Below, in pieces: positions 1 through 8,092 of a stretch of 64,000 nt of DNA (its first letter is position 1; every line of letters starts with the position of its first letter). The notes beneath the pieces were generated by a model. It did not search any database and was not told where the DNA came from. It saw only the letters and a list, made by a program, of their open reading frames with translations. This DNA comes from Peribacillus simplex. Lineage in GTDB: Bacteria; Bacillota; Bacilli; Bacillales; DSM-1321. Location: the NCBI RefSeq assembly GCF_900156045.1, contig NZ_FTMX01000003.1, positions 1-64,000 on the forward strand, given 5' to 3'. A program made the translations under genes and the position numbers.

Positions 1-68
1 CGCTCGACTTGCATGTATTAGGCACGCCGCCAGCGTTCGTCCTGAGCCAGGATCAAACTCTCCGAAGA
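1..68 (-). rRNA. rrs: 16S rRNA, 5' end only
   Basis: The reverse complement contains the universal start of bacterial 16S rRNA: AGAGTTTGATCCTGGCTCAG at 61-42, followed by the GACGAACGCTGGCGGCGTGC block. The gene runs off the left edge, so only about the first 68 nt are present. The exact mature 5' end (about 66-70) is estimated by comparison with Bacillus 16S. It marks the start of an rRNA operon transcribed leftwards. Confidence 0.97.
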
Positions 69-145
69 AATGTTTGACTTGCTCATTTGCTTTTTTGATA
101 GTGTGTGCTCACTTAAAATTTAACGTTGGCGCTTTGTTTTGTTCA

Positions 146-159
146 GTTTTCAAAGAGCA
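146..159 (-). promoter_or_regulatory. rRNA leader boxA antitermination element
   Basis: On the minus strand the leader between the promoters and 16S reads TGCTCTTTGAAAACT. This matches the boxA-type Nus-factor antitermination element of Bacillus rrn leaders. Its place, about 80 nt before the 16S start, fits. Identification rests on the motif and its position. Confidence 0.75.
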
Positions 160-193
160 ATTTGTTGTCGTTTCTCTCAGAAGCGACCTCTAT

Positions 194-223
194 AATGTAA
201 CACATTCTGTCACGTTTCGTCAA
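194..223 (-). promoter_or_regulatory. rrn promoter P2 (candidate)
   Basis: On the minus strand TTGACG (223-218) and TACATT (199-194) are separated by 18 nt, a plausible sigma-A promoter for the rRNA operon. The -10 is weaker than that of the upstream promoter at 290-318. Tandem promoters are usual for Bacillus rrn operons. Confidence 0.55.
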
Positions 224-289
224 CAACTTTTTTAAAATGTTTTTTTCAACTTGTTAGTTGTTTAAGTTGTTGTCTTAGCGACAAGAAAT

Positions 290-318
290 AATATACCATG
301 TACTAAAAATGTTTGCAA
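290..318 (-). promoter_or_regulatory. rrn promoter P1
   Basis: On the minus strand TTGCAA (318-313) and TATATT (295-290) are separated by exactly 17 nt, a good sigma-A promoter reading towards 16S. From here to 502 the DNA is very AT rich and I see no gene in it. The next gene, at 503, reads the other way. Confidence 0.7.
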
Positions 319-502
319 TACGTTTTTTAAAACTTTTTCAAAAAAAACATTTTCACCTATTCCCTTCTATATATTCTTTACATCATCATCACACCGATTC
401 CCTGTTTCCGGGCCAAGCTCATGTATTATGAATATACGAAGCATATTTCCAAAGAAACACAAATAACCATATATAGATATCTTTTTTCCATGAGGTGAAG
501 CA

Positions 503-688
503 ATGAATCTCGCATTAATCGGATTACTCATTTCTTATAGTATGGCCCTTTACTTATTCAGTACCGCTTTTTATGAAGCCATCAAGTTCAGCAGAGAAAA
601 AGGCAAGGTGAATGGTACGACGTTTTTATTCAGCTTTACTTTTGCTTTGATCTTCACACGGATCACCTATTTGTTTCACCCCTATTAA
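503..688 (+). CDS. small membrane protein, 61 aa
   Basis: I do not recognise a named family. The 61-residue product has two hydrophobic stretches (about residues 3-20 and 40-57) around a short charged segment with basic residues (FSREKGK), so it is probably a two-pass membrane protein. The start is supported by GAGGTG eight bases upstream of the ATG. It stands alone, is convergent with the EamA transporter gene and shares a bidirectional terminator with it. No function can be assigned. Confidence 0.6.
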   Translation: MNLALIGLLISYSMALYLFSTAFYEAIKFSREKGKVNGTTFLFSFTFALIFTRITYLFHPY

Positions 689-690
689 AT

Positions 691-723
691 AAAAGCAGTA
701 AGTCGGGAGACTTACTGCTTTTA
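691..723. terminator. bidirectional terminator
   Basis: AAAAGCAGTAAGTC, a GGGA loop, and GACTTACTGCTTTT form a near-perfect 13-bp stem with A/T tracts on both sides. It lies between the convergent small membrane protein gene and the EamA gene, whose stop codon overlaps its edge. Confidence 0.9.
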
Positions 724-1620
724 TACGGAAATGTGTGCTTCTTTATTTACCTTGCTTTTCTTTTCATCCCTTAAGAACATCATCAAACCACCCAATATGA
801 TGGTACCTCCAAGGACCTGCGTCCAGAGTATCGGTTCATCCAATATAAAGTAAGCCAGAATTGTCGCTCCCGCCGGTTCTAATAAAATCCCCATCGAAAT
901 CGTAGAAGTGCTTAACCACTTCAGTGACCAATTGAATAAAGAATGCCCTAATAAAGTCGGGAAAATGGCAAGCAAAACGAAATAGATCCAATCGGAAGCA
1001 GGATAAGGCGCCAATGCCTCTCCTTTGAAGACCACATAGAAAAACAATGCGACAGCGCTGATTGCATACACGACAAACGTATATGTTATAGAAGAGATGC
1101 GTTTTCGAACATTTTGACCAAACAGTAAATAACCGGTTATCAGCGCACATGCGATAAGCGAAAGAATATCTCCCCAAAGCGCCATACCGCTGATTCTCAA
1201 ATCACCCCAGCTAATGACAAGGCTGCCTGCTATCGCAATGACGCCGCTCAAAATCGCCTTCATTGAAAATCTTTCTTTAAAAAACAGGTAGGCCCCGGCA
1301 AAAGCGAATAAAGGCTGGAGGGTGACAAGCACAGTTGAACTCGCGACCGATGTGTAATTAAGCGATTCAAACCATAAAATAAAATGAAAAGCCAAAAACA
1401 CTCCTGCCACAATCGAATACAGCCAATCCTTTTTATTAATGAATTTAAGTTCATGACGGTATTTCACCAAGAAAACCGGCAACATAAGAAGGACAGTAAA
1501 TAATAAACGGTAAAAGGCGATAACACCCGATGGAGCGGTCGCCAATTTAACAAGAATGGCCGAAAACGATACGGTTGCCACACCGATCGCTAACGCTACA
1601 TAAGGATTCACTTTTGGCAT
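721..1620 (-). CDS. EamA-family (DMT superfamily) transporter
   Basis: A 299-residue inner-membrane protein with about ten hydrophobic helices, built as two EamA repeats typical of the drug/metabolite transporter superfamily. The N-terminal repeat includes the SFSAILVKLATAPSGVIAFYR region and the second begins around WGDILSL. The C-terminal tail is basic (FLRDEKKSKVNK). Known members export amino acids or other metabolites; the substrate cannot be read here. The ATG at 1620 was chosen because AAAGGAGG lies about 11 nt upstream, while the further ATG at 1659 has no ribosome site. Confidence 0.88.
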   Translation of the reverse strand: MPKVNPYVALAIGVATVSFSAILVKLATAPSGVIAFYRLLFTVLLMLPVFLVKYRHELKFINKKDWLYSIVAGVFLAFHFILWFESLNYTSVASSTVLVTLQPLFAFAGAYLFFKERFSMKAILSGVIAIAGSLVISWGDLRISGMALWGDILSLIACALITGYLLFGQNVRKRISSITYTFVVYAISAVALFFYVVFKGEALAPYPASDWIYFVLLAIFPTLLGHSLFNWSLKWLSTSTISMGILLEPAGATILAYFILDEPILWTQVLGGTIILGGLMMFLRDEKKSKVNKEAHISV

Positions 1621-1770
1621 TTGATTTAAATTCCTCCTTTCAACGGAATTACGTTTCATTGAACTCTATTCTACTATGTTAAAATTATTAGGGTAGCTTT
1701 TTTTAGAAAACGGGTATATGGCAATAAACGATCTTATTATTCGATAATAATTTGGAAGTGGTGAAACAAA

Positions 1771-2478
1771 ATGGAATGGACATTCGACCCTCAATCGGAA
1801 CTGCAAATCCTTATCAAATTGGGGATTTCGGCTCTCCTTGGACTAGTTATTGGACTAGAGCGAGAAATGAAACGAAAACCCGTTGGATTAAAAACAAGCC
1901 TGGTCATTTCAATCGTCAGCTGTTTATTAACGATCGTTTCCATGGAATCCGCTTATAAGTTCCCAGGGAGCGACAACGTAAATATCACAATGGACCCCTT
2001 GCGTCTAGCAGCTCAGATCGTTTCCGGCGTCGGCTTTATCGGTGCAGGCGTCATTCTCCGGAGGGACAACAACAGCATATCCGGTTTAACGACAGCCGCC
2101 ATCATCTGGGGAGCGGCGGGAATCGGAATCGCAGTTGGAGCAGGATTTTTTCTCGAAGCAATAGCCGGCGTCATCCTATTGATCATAAGTGTCGAATTGG
2201 TGCCCGCAATCGTCACCTGGCTCGGACCGATGAAGTTACGGCAAAAAGAAATCTATCTGCAGCTGGTCGTACAGAATAAAGATGACATTGCCATCGTACT
2301 GAAAAAAATCAAAGACGAAAAAATATTCATCAAAAACCTTAGAATCAAAGATGTAGCAAATGACAATCACCTTTTGACGCTTAAAGTTCTGGTCGATCAT
2401 AAAATCAGAACATCGGAAGTGTATTACACCGTCTCCAATCTTAAGGAGATTAAAAGGGTAGAGATCGAAAATACATGA
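1771..2478 (+). CDS. MgtC/SapB family membrane protein
   Basis: A 235-residue protein with the MgtC/SapB signature: an early helix ending in GLVIGLERE, then VGFIGAGVILR, and about five membrane helices up to residue 145. A soluble ACT-like C-terminal domain follows (about 160-235). Family members in bacteria are linked to survival in low magnesium and to inhibition of F-type ATP synthase; that role is inferred, not seen. The ATG follows a GGAAGTGGTG ribosome site. It is a single-gene unit with a terminator at 2521-2554. Confidence 0.88.
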   Translation: MEWTFDPQSELQILIKLGISALLGLVIGLEREMKRKPVGLKTSLVISIVSCLLTIVSMESAYKFPGSDNVNITMDPLRLAAQIVSGVGFIGAGVILRRDNNSISGLTTAAIIWGAAGIGIAVGAGFFLEAIAGVILLIISVELVPAIVTWLGPMKLRQKEIYLQLVVQNKDDIAIVLKKIKDEKIFIKNLRIKDVANDNHLLTLKVLVDHKIRTSEVYYTVSNLKEIKRVEIENT

Positions 2479-2520
2479 TAATAAAACCATTTGACTGCCC
2501 TCAAACAGTTCACTAGAAAA

Positions 2521-2554
2521 AAGGGGTTCGGAATTAAACATTCCGAACCCCCTT
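2521..2554 (+). terminator. terminator after mgtC-like gene
   Basis: AAGGGGTTCGGAAT, a short AAACA loop, and ATTCCGAACCCCCTT form a long GC-rich stem 43 bp after the stop codon. A shorter stem-loop, TTTGA-CTGCCC-TCAAA (2490-2506), precedes it and recurs at 4491-4507. Confidence 0.8.
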
Positions 2555-2947
2555 GAATTTCCCTCAACATTAAGAGATCCAGCCTCTACAAGCCCACTAT
2601 GCTAGATCACTTTTGACCCTTGGCAAAGTCCAATTGGGCATCCTCTTATATTAATGGCTAAGTCTTGCCTGCACAAAGCAATCGAAACTTCCGCAACAAT
2701 GAAAAAGGTCTAGTGTTATGAGACTTCACTGTGGCCTGATCCATTATTTATTATTTAAGGGGTCCACTACATACATATTTTTTTAATTTGCAAAATAATC
2801 AAACCGATATCCTTCTCTATACGTTTATATAGTGAAAGGATGAACTCCGGCTTGATTAAATTTTTCAAAGGAAGGTGGGCAGGACAACCAGCAAGAAATT
2901 GACAGGGATTTAAACATTATCAAGAAAAAAATTTCCCGAGGTGAGTC
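2555..2947. other. 393-bp gene-free stretch
   Basis: No convincing gene is seen. A 20-codon ORF begins with the ATG at 2840, but its purine-rich stretch lies too close to the ATG to be a good ribosome site. The imperfect inverted repeat CTATACGTTTATATAG sits just before it. The stretch ends in the GAGGTGAG ribosome site of the next gene, so its right part should contain that gene's promoter, but I found no clear hexamer pair. Confidence 0.4.
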
Positions 2948-4315
2948 ATGATAAAAAAAATCAAGTTAAAAAGTATATGGATTATCCCCTTACTATTTGT
3001 GTTTTTTATACCAAATGTAATTGGAGCTACTTCTACTAAAGGTAAAAGCCCAGTGTTAGGGACAGGCTTTGACACCCACATCACGAACAATTCCCTTGCC
3101 GTAAGTCCGGATGAGCAAATAGCGATTGTCTCGGATAGCCGTGAACAATCCATCCTGGTCTATGATCTCGCCAAAGGTAAGTTGCGCAAAAAGATTGATG
3201 GTTTCGTTTCACCAAGAAACATCGTGTTCATTGATGGCGGTTCAGAGTTTGTCGTCTCAGACAGTACACTCGGCACACTTCGCTTTTACAGCATTAAAAA
3301 TTTCACCTTAAAAAATGAAGTTGTCGTTGGTCCAGGGGCATTCGGGACCGCTGTCAGTCCCGATGGAAAGACATTGTATGTGAATAATCAAGCCCATAAT
3401 TCCGTCACGGTCGTCGATCTGGAAAAACGAAAACCGATTGACGTCATTACAGGTTTCGCCCAACCAAGGCAAGGCATCAAAGTCTCTTCAGATGGAAAAT
3501 ATATCTTTGTCACGAACTTTCAAGGAGATAAAGTGTCCATCGTTGATGCCACCACTAAAAAAATCATTCGTGAAATATCAGGGTTCTCCAGTATACGCGG
3601 AATCTCGATTACCGCTGATGGAGGAACATTATATGCCGCAAACAGCGCACGCAACAGCATTTCCGCAGTTGATACGTTAGACGGTAATATAAAGGGTGAA
3701 ATCAAAGTGGGACGTGAGCCATATGGAGCGGCTCTATCGCCTGATGATAAACTCCTCTTTGCAAGCAACAAAGCTGATAATACGATTGACGTGATCAATG
3801 TCGCTGATCACCGTGTAGTTAAAACAATTGGGGGTTTCAAAGAGCCAAGGCAAGCTATCGTCTTTAGCCATGATGGGGACCAGGCTTATGTACTGAATCG
3901 GGATCTCTCCATTGCACGTGTTGATGTTAAAACATACACCATCACGGATATAATTCAGGATAAGGCCAAAAAATATAAGCTTAAAATACTAGAATCTGAC
4001 GAAGCGGGCAAATATTTAGCAGATCAAGACGGAATGACACTTTATCATTTCACAAAAGATGATTCTAGTGTCAGTAATTGCAAAGGCCAATGTCTTGAAA
4101 TTTGGCCGCCATTCCATGCAGATAACATCATCTCTCATAATGGATTCGACAAAAATGACTTTAAAACAATCATAAGAGATGACGGACAAAAACAAACAAC
4201 GTATAAAGGGCATCCACTCTATTACTATGCGAAAGATAAACAGGCAGGTGATATAAATGGTCAAGGCGTCAATAATGTCTGGTATGTATTGAATAAAAAG
4301 ATTTTTGAGGAATAA
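2948..4315 (+). CDS. secreted YVTN beta-propeller protein with C-terminal COG4315 domain
   Basis: A 455-residue exported protein. Residues 1-26 form a signal peptide (basic start, hydrophobic core, then a short polar region). Residues about 35-345 are seven or so repeats of the YncE/YVTN type, each with SPDG/SSDG and LY-VxN-xxNSVxVxD motifs, expected to fold as a beta-propeller. Residues about 350-455 match the secreted repeat domain PF03640/COG4315 (DGMTLYHFTKD, then a C-x3-C in NCKGQC and LEIWPP). The propeller-COG4315 pairing is less common than either part alone. The function is unknown; a scaffold or electron-transfer partner is possible. The start follows GAGGTGAGTC. Confidence 0.85.
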   Translation: MIKKIKLKSIWIIPLLFVFFIPNVIGATSTKGKSPVLGTGFDTHITNNSLAVSPDEQIAIVSDSREQSILVYDLAKGKLRKKIDGFVSPRNIVFIDGGSEFVVSDSTLGTLRFYSIKNFTLKNEVVVGPGAFGTAVSPDGKTLYVNNQAHNSVTVVDLEKRKPIDVITGFAQPRQGIKVSSDGKYIFVTNFQGDKVSIVDATTKKIIREISGFSSIRGISITADGGTLYAANSARNSISAVDTLDGNIKGEIKVGREPYGAALSPDDKLLFASNKADNTIDVINVADHRVVKTIGGFKEPRQAIVFSHDGDQAYVLNRDLSIARVDVKTYTITDIIQDKAKKYKLKILESDEAGKYLADQDGMTLYHFTKDDSSVSNCKGQCLEIWPPFHADNIISHNGFDKNDFKTIIRDDGQKQTTYKGHPLYYYAKDKQAGDINGQGVNNVWYVLNKKIFEE

Positions 4316-4487
4316 GCGCAATAACAAGGAATCAGGAACGCTAAAAAGCGGCACATAGAAATCTAATGTTGAAAAAGCCAATGAAAGGACCATCCCTCCT
4401 TCTTAATGATTACAGTTTGCGGCTAGTCTCAATCGTATAAACAAAAAAACTGTAGGTTAACTAGATTCATCGAGTCTATAGTCTGAG

Positions 4488-4517
4488 CCGTTTGACTGCC
4501 CTCAAACGGTTTTTTTA
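4488..4517 (+). terminator. terminator
   Basis: CCGTTTGA, loop CTGCCC, TCAAACGG, followed by seven T residues: a classic intrinsic terminator reading rightwards. It lies 170 bp after the propeller gene and just before the tRNA promoter. Confidence 0.88.
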
Positions 4518-4546
4518 TCATTTTTGCAAAAATCTCATATTTTATA

Positions 4547-4574
4547 TTGACTTTTCACCAAAATCCGATAAAAT
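4547..4574 (+). promoter_or_regulatory. sigma-A promoter of tRNA-Ala
   Basis: TTGACT (4547-4552) and TAAAAT (4569-4574) are 16 nt apart, ending 18 nt before the tRNA. Spacing and sequence fit a housekeeping promoter for a stand-alone tRNA gene. Confidence 0.75.
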
Positions 4575-4592
4575 AATTATTGTACCTAATAC

Positions 4593-4665
4593 GGGGCATT
4601 AGCTCAGCTGGGAGAGCGCTACGCTGGCAGCGTAGAGGTCAGCGGTTCGATCCCGCTATGCTCCA
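4593..4665 (+). tRNA. tRNA-Ala (anticodon GGC)
   Basis: A 73-nt cloverleaf can be drawn by eye: acceptor GGGGCAT/ATGCTCC (one G-U), D-arm GCTC/GAGC, anticodon arm CTACG-CTGGCAG-CGTAG giving anticodon GGC (alanine), T-arm AGCGG-TTCGATC-CCGCT, discriminator A. CCA is not encoded. It is a monocistronic tRNA with its own promoter and terminator. Confidence 0.96.
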
Positions 4666-4671
4666 TATCCA

Positions 4672-4701
4672 AAAACCCTTGCATAGCAAGGGTTTTTTTC
4701 T
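4672..4701 (+). terminator. tRNA terminator
   Basis: AAACCCTTGC, loop ATA, GCAAGGGTTTTTTT immediately after the tRNA, with a run of seven T residues. Confidence 0.93.
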
Positions 4702-4774
4702 TTGGCCTAAAAGAAATAAACGAGCGGATCAAACCACTTCTTCTTGCATGTTCGGAAGTATATCGCTTATTAAC

Positions 4775-4812
4775 AAAAATGCACCTACCTCCTATTCGGA
4801 AGCAGGCGCATT
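4775..4812 (-). terminator. terminator of aminotransferase gene
   Basis: On the minus strand AATGCGCCTGCTTCC pairs (with some G-U) with GGAGGTAGGTGCATT around a short loop, followed by a T tract. It lies about 50 bp after the aminotransferase stop codon. Confidence 0.75.
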
Positions 4813-4860
4813 CAAATTCATTTAAAAAAGCTTCGAAATAGCTTCGAAATAGCTTGGAGC

Positions 4861-6072
4861 TTACGATCCTTCAGGACAATCTATGAAAAAAGATGCGATA
4901 AGCTGTCCTAGTCTTCGAATTCCCTCATTTATTTCTTTCTCGTTGGCATAACTGAACGAAAGCCGGAGAAACTCGGTTCCATCGTTTTGATCCAAGAAAA
5001 AGTATTTCCCTGGAACATATGAAACACCCTCAGCCAGTGCCTGTGATAATAGATGCGACGTATCAACACCCGGAACTCTCATCCAGACAAAGTAACCACC
5101 ATCTGGTACATACCAGGAAACGGATTCTGGAAGAAATTGTTCCATCGCACGGATTAACGCAGTGCATTTAGAACGATACACATCTTTTAGTAGGTCGAGC
5201 CGTTTCTCAAAATCAGTGTTTTCTAGGTATACAGCCATTGTACTTTGAGCAAATGGATGGTCTAGATCTTTTTTAAACCACTCGAAAGCCTTAATGAATT
5301 CACTTTCTCCTGCTATCCATCCAATCCGCATTCCTGGCGCAACAACCTTCGATAATGACCCAAGTTGGATGACTCGCCCGCATTTATCCATAGATTTTAT
5401 TGGCACCGGATTTTTATCGAAGGATAATTCTCCGTATGCATCATCCTCTATAATGAGGAAGTCAAACTCGATGGAAAGCTCCAATAAATGCTTCCGGCGC
5501 TCAATTGTCATGGTCGTCCCAGTTGGATTTTGAAAGGTTGGGATTGTATATAGAAAACGCGGGAGGGTTAGACCTTTATGTTTCCTCTCATCCAGCATTT
5601 CTTTTAATCGGTACGTTTGTAGTCCCTGTTCATCTATCGGTATACTAATAATCTGCTTCGTATAGTTTTGAAAAATCTCTAAAGCTTCCATATAGGTGGG
5701 AGACTCTACCGCTACGACCGCTTTATCATCAAGAAGAATGCGGGCAATAAGATCAATCCCCTGGCAAGCTCCTGATGTAATCAAAAGCTGCTCTTCCAAA
5801 ATGCAAATTCCACGCTCTCCCAATCTTTTTTGGATTTGATGCTTAAGTCTTGCAATTCGTGGACTCCCGATATAATGGAGCGGCAAATCCTGCTCTTCAT
5901 CAAGAAGTCTGGCTACAGCTACCTTGAGCTCCTCGGCAGGAACGAGAGCAGGATCAGGATAGCCTGAACTCAAGCGAATGCAACCATCTGGCAAATCTGG
6001 CATCCATGCACCGGGCGGATCATTCTTAAGTGCCGCTTTAATGTTCTCAGAAAAAAAAGATTCAACTTTCAC
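4861..6072 (-). CDS. PLP-dependent class I/II aminotransferase (LysN/2-aminoadipate type)
   Basis: A 403-residue cytosolic fold-type I aminotransferase. Visible family features are LSSGYPDPALVP near the N-terminus, the YIGSPRIARL region, LITSGACQGIDL (PLP phosphate region), the TIPTFQNPTG motif and EDDAYGEL. The SLSK lysine (near residue 240) forms the Schiff base, and RLSFSYA lies near the C-terminus. It resembles the 2-aminoadipate/MocR-type branch but has no N-terminal GntR helix-turn-helix. The amino-acid substrate is not decidable. The start is GTG, preceded by GGAAAGG. The gene is monocistronic. Confidence 0.87.
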   Translation of the reverse strand: MKVESFFSENIKAALKNDPPGAWMPDLPDGCIRLSSGYPDPALVPAEELKVAVARLLDEEQDLPLHYIGSPRIARLKHQIQKRLGERGICILEEQLLITSGACQGIDLIARILLDDKAVVAVESPTYMEALEIFQNYTKQIISIPIDEQGLQTYRLKEMLDERKHKGLTLPRFLYTIPTFQNPTGTTMTIERRKHLLELSIEFDFLIIEDDAYGELSFDKNPVPIKSMDKCGRVIQLGSLSKVVAPGMRIGWIAGESEFIKAFEWFKKDLDHPFAQSTMAVYLENTDFEKRLDLLKDVYRSKCTALIRAMEQFLPESVSWYVPDGGYFVWMRVPGVDTSHLLSQALAEGVSYVPGKYFFLDQNDGTEFLRLSFSYANEKEINEGIRRLGQLIASFFIDCPEGS

Positions 6073-6404
6073 TCAACCATACACCTTTCCGTCAATCAAA
6101 CCTGATTGATTCTCGCGATTTTTGAAGATAGCTGCTTATTTCATGAAACACGCAGATAGTCATTCTTTTGTAAAAAAAACTGAAATTAATTTTAAACTTT
6201 CGTCTGATGAGAGACAACAAAGCCTCTTTTATTTTGGAAATTCCGGAGTCTCTTTTACACAGAACCCTTTTGGCCGCTCCAATGGAATAGGAGCCATTTT
6301 CTTTAAAACTCATGTGTATAGATGAAATGGTTTTTGCCTATCAGTACCAGTAAAGCTGATAAAAGATCCTAAAAAATAAAGAAAGGCAGATCGTCCGCCT
6401 TTCT
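6073..6404. other. 332-bp gene-free stretch
   Basis: No gene with a ribosome site is seen in either strand; the open frames here lack coding character. It should hold the promoter of the leftward aminotransferase gene, but I see no confident hexamer pair. Its right end is the terminator at 6380-6404. Confidence 0.45.
6380..6404 (-). terminator. terminator of MmcQ/YjbR gene
   Basis: On the minus strand AGAAAGGC and GCCTTTCT pair around a 9-nt loop and are followed by a T-rich tract. It starts directly at the stop codon. Confidence 0.8.
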
Positions 6405-6776
6405 TCACTTTTTATGCAGCTCATTCCATTTCTTAACCAAACGCTTCGGTGCCGCACGTAAATAGGCTTCTTTAATTAGATAGGTCAATTCATCCCAGTC
6501 TCCCCTATCCGGATTTTGAATAGAAACCCAACCGTGATGTCCTATATATGGGGTTTTGAAAAAATTCTCTTTCTGTAGCAATAATTCTTGAGTTTCTCGA
6601 TCTGACTTGAACGACAAACTGAATCCTTCCTCGCTTTCACCTGAAATCACGAAGGATTTTCCTCTGATTTTAAAAGTATTGTGACCGAAACCGTCAATAT
6701 GTACAACAGCTTCGGGCAGTGCAAGACAGATGTTGCGTGCAATTTCAAGCATGGCTTCCGTGTTTTGTGATTTCAT
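6405..6776 (-). CDS. MmcQ/YjbR family protein
   Basis: A 123-residue cytosolic protein of the MmcQ/YjbR family (CyaY-like fold, sometimes called DNA-binding). Family features are a helical N-terminus (ICLALPEAVVHIDGFGHNTFKIRGK), LSFKSD, YIGHHGWVSI and a C-terminal helix ending in LVKKW. The molecular function of the family is unsettled. The gene lies 24 bp downstream of a VOC-family gene on the same strand, so the two may be co-transcribed. Confidence 0.83.
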   Translation of the reverse strand: MKSQNTEAMLEIARNICLALPEAVVHIDGFGHNTFKIRGKSFVISGESEEGFSLSFKSDRETQELLLQKENFFKTPYIGHHGWVSIQNPDRGDWDELTYLIKEAYLRAAPKRLVKKWNELHKK

Positions 6777-6800
6777 GTTTTAATTCACCTATTATCAACT

Positions 6801-7196
6801 CTATTTTGCGTTCACATCAGGTTGATGAATTCCGAATATATTGCCCTCTGTATCAATATAGTATCCTTGCCAAGCCATACCAGGAAGGGCATATTTGGGC
6901 ATTGCGACCTTGCCGCCATTCTCAATGATTTTAGCTTCCGTTAAATCGTAATTTTCCACGCCCATTGTACAAGCAAATGCATTTAATGCTTGGTCTGTAT
7001 CCGGCGGAGCACTTTGACGCTGCATCAAAGCACCATCGATCCCAGGTTCTTTCTCATCGCCAGTTACCGCTCCAAAGTAAGGCATACCTGCATACTCACT
7101 CCAATCTTGAAATGTCCATCCAAATACCTCTCCATAAAACTTCTTTGCCCGTTCCATGTCATTCACATGAATTTCGAAATGAACTATTCTTCCCAT
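6801..7196 (-). CDS. VOC-family (glyoxalase/bleomycin-resistance fold) protein
   Basis: A 131-residue vicinal-oxygen-chelate protein: an opening beta strand with a metal-type His (VHFEIHVNDMERAKKFYGEVFGW), then GGxVxMP (GGKVAMP) and a closing strand with a metal-type Glu (YIDTEGNIFGIHQ). Members bind divalent metal and act on small molecules or sequester antibiotics; the substrate is unknown. AGGAGG lies seven bases before the ATG. It is probably transcribed with the downstream MmcQ/YjbR gene. Confidence 0.87.
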   Translation of the reverse strand: MGRIVHFEIHVNDMERAKKFYGEVFGWTFQDWSEYAGMPYFGAVTGDEKEPGIDGALMQRQSAPPDTDQALNAFACTMGVENYDLTEAKIIENGGKVAMPKYALPGMAWQGYYIDTEGNIFGIHQPDVNAK

Positions 7197-7466
7197 GATT
7201 TCCTCCTAAGTTAAATATGAATTAATCATTTACTTACATTATTCAGTCTGTGTTCACTACCCATCTATTATTATAATTTAAATGGAAATAAATTCAAATA
7301 AATTGAAGCTTCATCATACAATCTGTCATAACCTTTTAGAAAGACCCGGGAGCCGCTTTTCAAATACCGACTAACCGTTTGTATATCAAAAATTTGCGAA
7401 ACTATGCGTATATTTTTGTGAAAGTTGGACTAGACTGCTAGTAAATAATTCTAGGAGGTTATCAAA

Positions 7467-7697
7467 ATGTTTAGATTCGGGAAGAGAAAACTGCGGAGCA
7501 AGATCGGTAAATTAATCGATAAGCACGGATATACACAAGAAGAGTTTGTAAGTGCATCAGGAATCTCACGTAATACGATAAGCAGAGTTTGCAGCGATCC
7601 TAAATATGTGCCGTCGGCCGGAGTTTTAAAGAAAATCATGAAGGCGGTTCGCAGCATTGATGCTGGCGCAAAGGCAGATGACTACTTTGATCTGTAA
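7467..7697 (+). CDS. XRE-type helix-turn-helix protein, 76 aa
   Basis: A 76-residue single-domain DNA-binding protein. A helix-turn-helix is visible at about residues 25-45 (YTQEEFVSASGISRNTISRV), followed by SAGVLKKIMKAVR. It is preceded by CTAGGAGGTT at the proper distance. Small XRE proteins of this size occur both in mobile elements and as chromosomal regulators. No integrase or phage gene is nearby, so a phage origin is not supported. Target genes are unknown. Confidence 0.72.
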   Translation: MFRFGKRKLRSKIGKLIDKHGYTQEEFVSASGISRNTISRVCSDPKYVPSAGVLKKIMKAVRSIDAGAKADDYFDL

Positions 7698-7727
7698 ACA
7701 AAAAGGGCCCTAGCGTAATGGCCGGGG

Positions 7728-7886
7728 CTAAATGTATTTGTTCCATTCTTGTTCATGCTCTTCATATCCACGCCCCCCTAAACCATGCTTACCTATCGCT
7801 GGAATAAAGTCACCCAGCAGCTGCATATCCTTAACTTCCCAAGCGAACCCTCCCACTTTGAAGCCACCTAGTTTCCGTGGAATAGA
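7728..7886 (-). pseudogene. C-terminal remnant of an unidentified protein gene
   Basis: The minus frame from 7886 to the TAG at 7728-7730 encodes about 52 residues with strong coding character (KLGGFKVGGFAWEVKD, then IPAIGKHGLGGRGYEEHEQEW). It has no start codon or ribosome site, and two stops precede it directly. It looks like the tail of a deleted enzyme gene. I do not recognise the family. A terminator-like hairpin lies on its upstream side. Confidence 0.35.
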
Positions 7887-7942
7887 TTATTAGGTAAAAA
7901 AGTATATATAAGATTCAACGACATCCCCCGAATTTGAAAATT

Positions 7943-7977
7943 AAAAACCCCCACTTCCATTAGGAGCGGGGGTTTTC
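7943..7977. terminator. bidirectional terminator-like hairpin
   Basis: AAAACCCCC and GGGGGTTTT pair around an imperfectly paired middle (ACTTCC, ATTA, GGAG). A tracts and T tracts on both sides allow termination in either direction. Confidence 0.75.
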
Positions 7978-8003
7978 GGATGATATGTATATCTTGCGGT
8001 TCT

Positions 8004-8022
8004 TTTGTCCCTTTTAGACAAA
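8004..8022. promoter_or_regulatory. palindrome TTTGTC-N7-GACAAA, copy 1
   Basis: A perfect 6-bp inverted repeat with a 7-bp centre. The same arms and spacing occur at 8552-8570, upstream of putB. It lies downstream of the 55-codon minus-strand ORF. It may be a binding site of the local regulator; this is inference. Confidence 0.35.
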
Positions 8023-8092
8023 CCCTGCAGTGATTTCCTTAAACAAGTGCTTGTTATCGATCAGGGACAAAAGGTTATGTATTCCGCTTGAT

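Noticed and set aside
1752..1958. ORF overlapping the start of the MgtC gene
   Set aside because: Different frame inside the clear MgtC coding sequence.
4593..4665. tRNA as integration site of an element
   Set aside because: No direct repeat of the tRNA 3' end and no integrase within the following genes.
7467..7697. XRE protein as sign of a prophage
   Set aside because: No integrase, capsid, lysis or att-like repeats are found around it.
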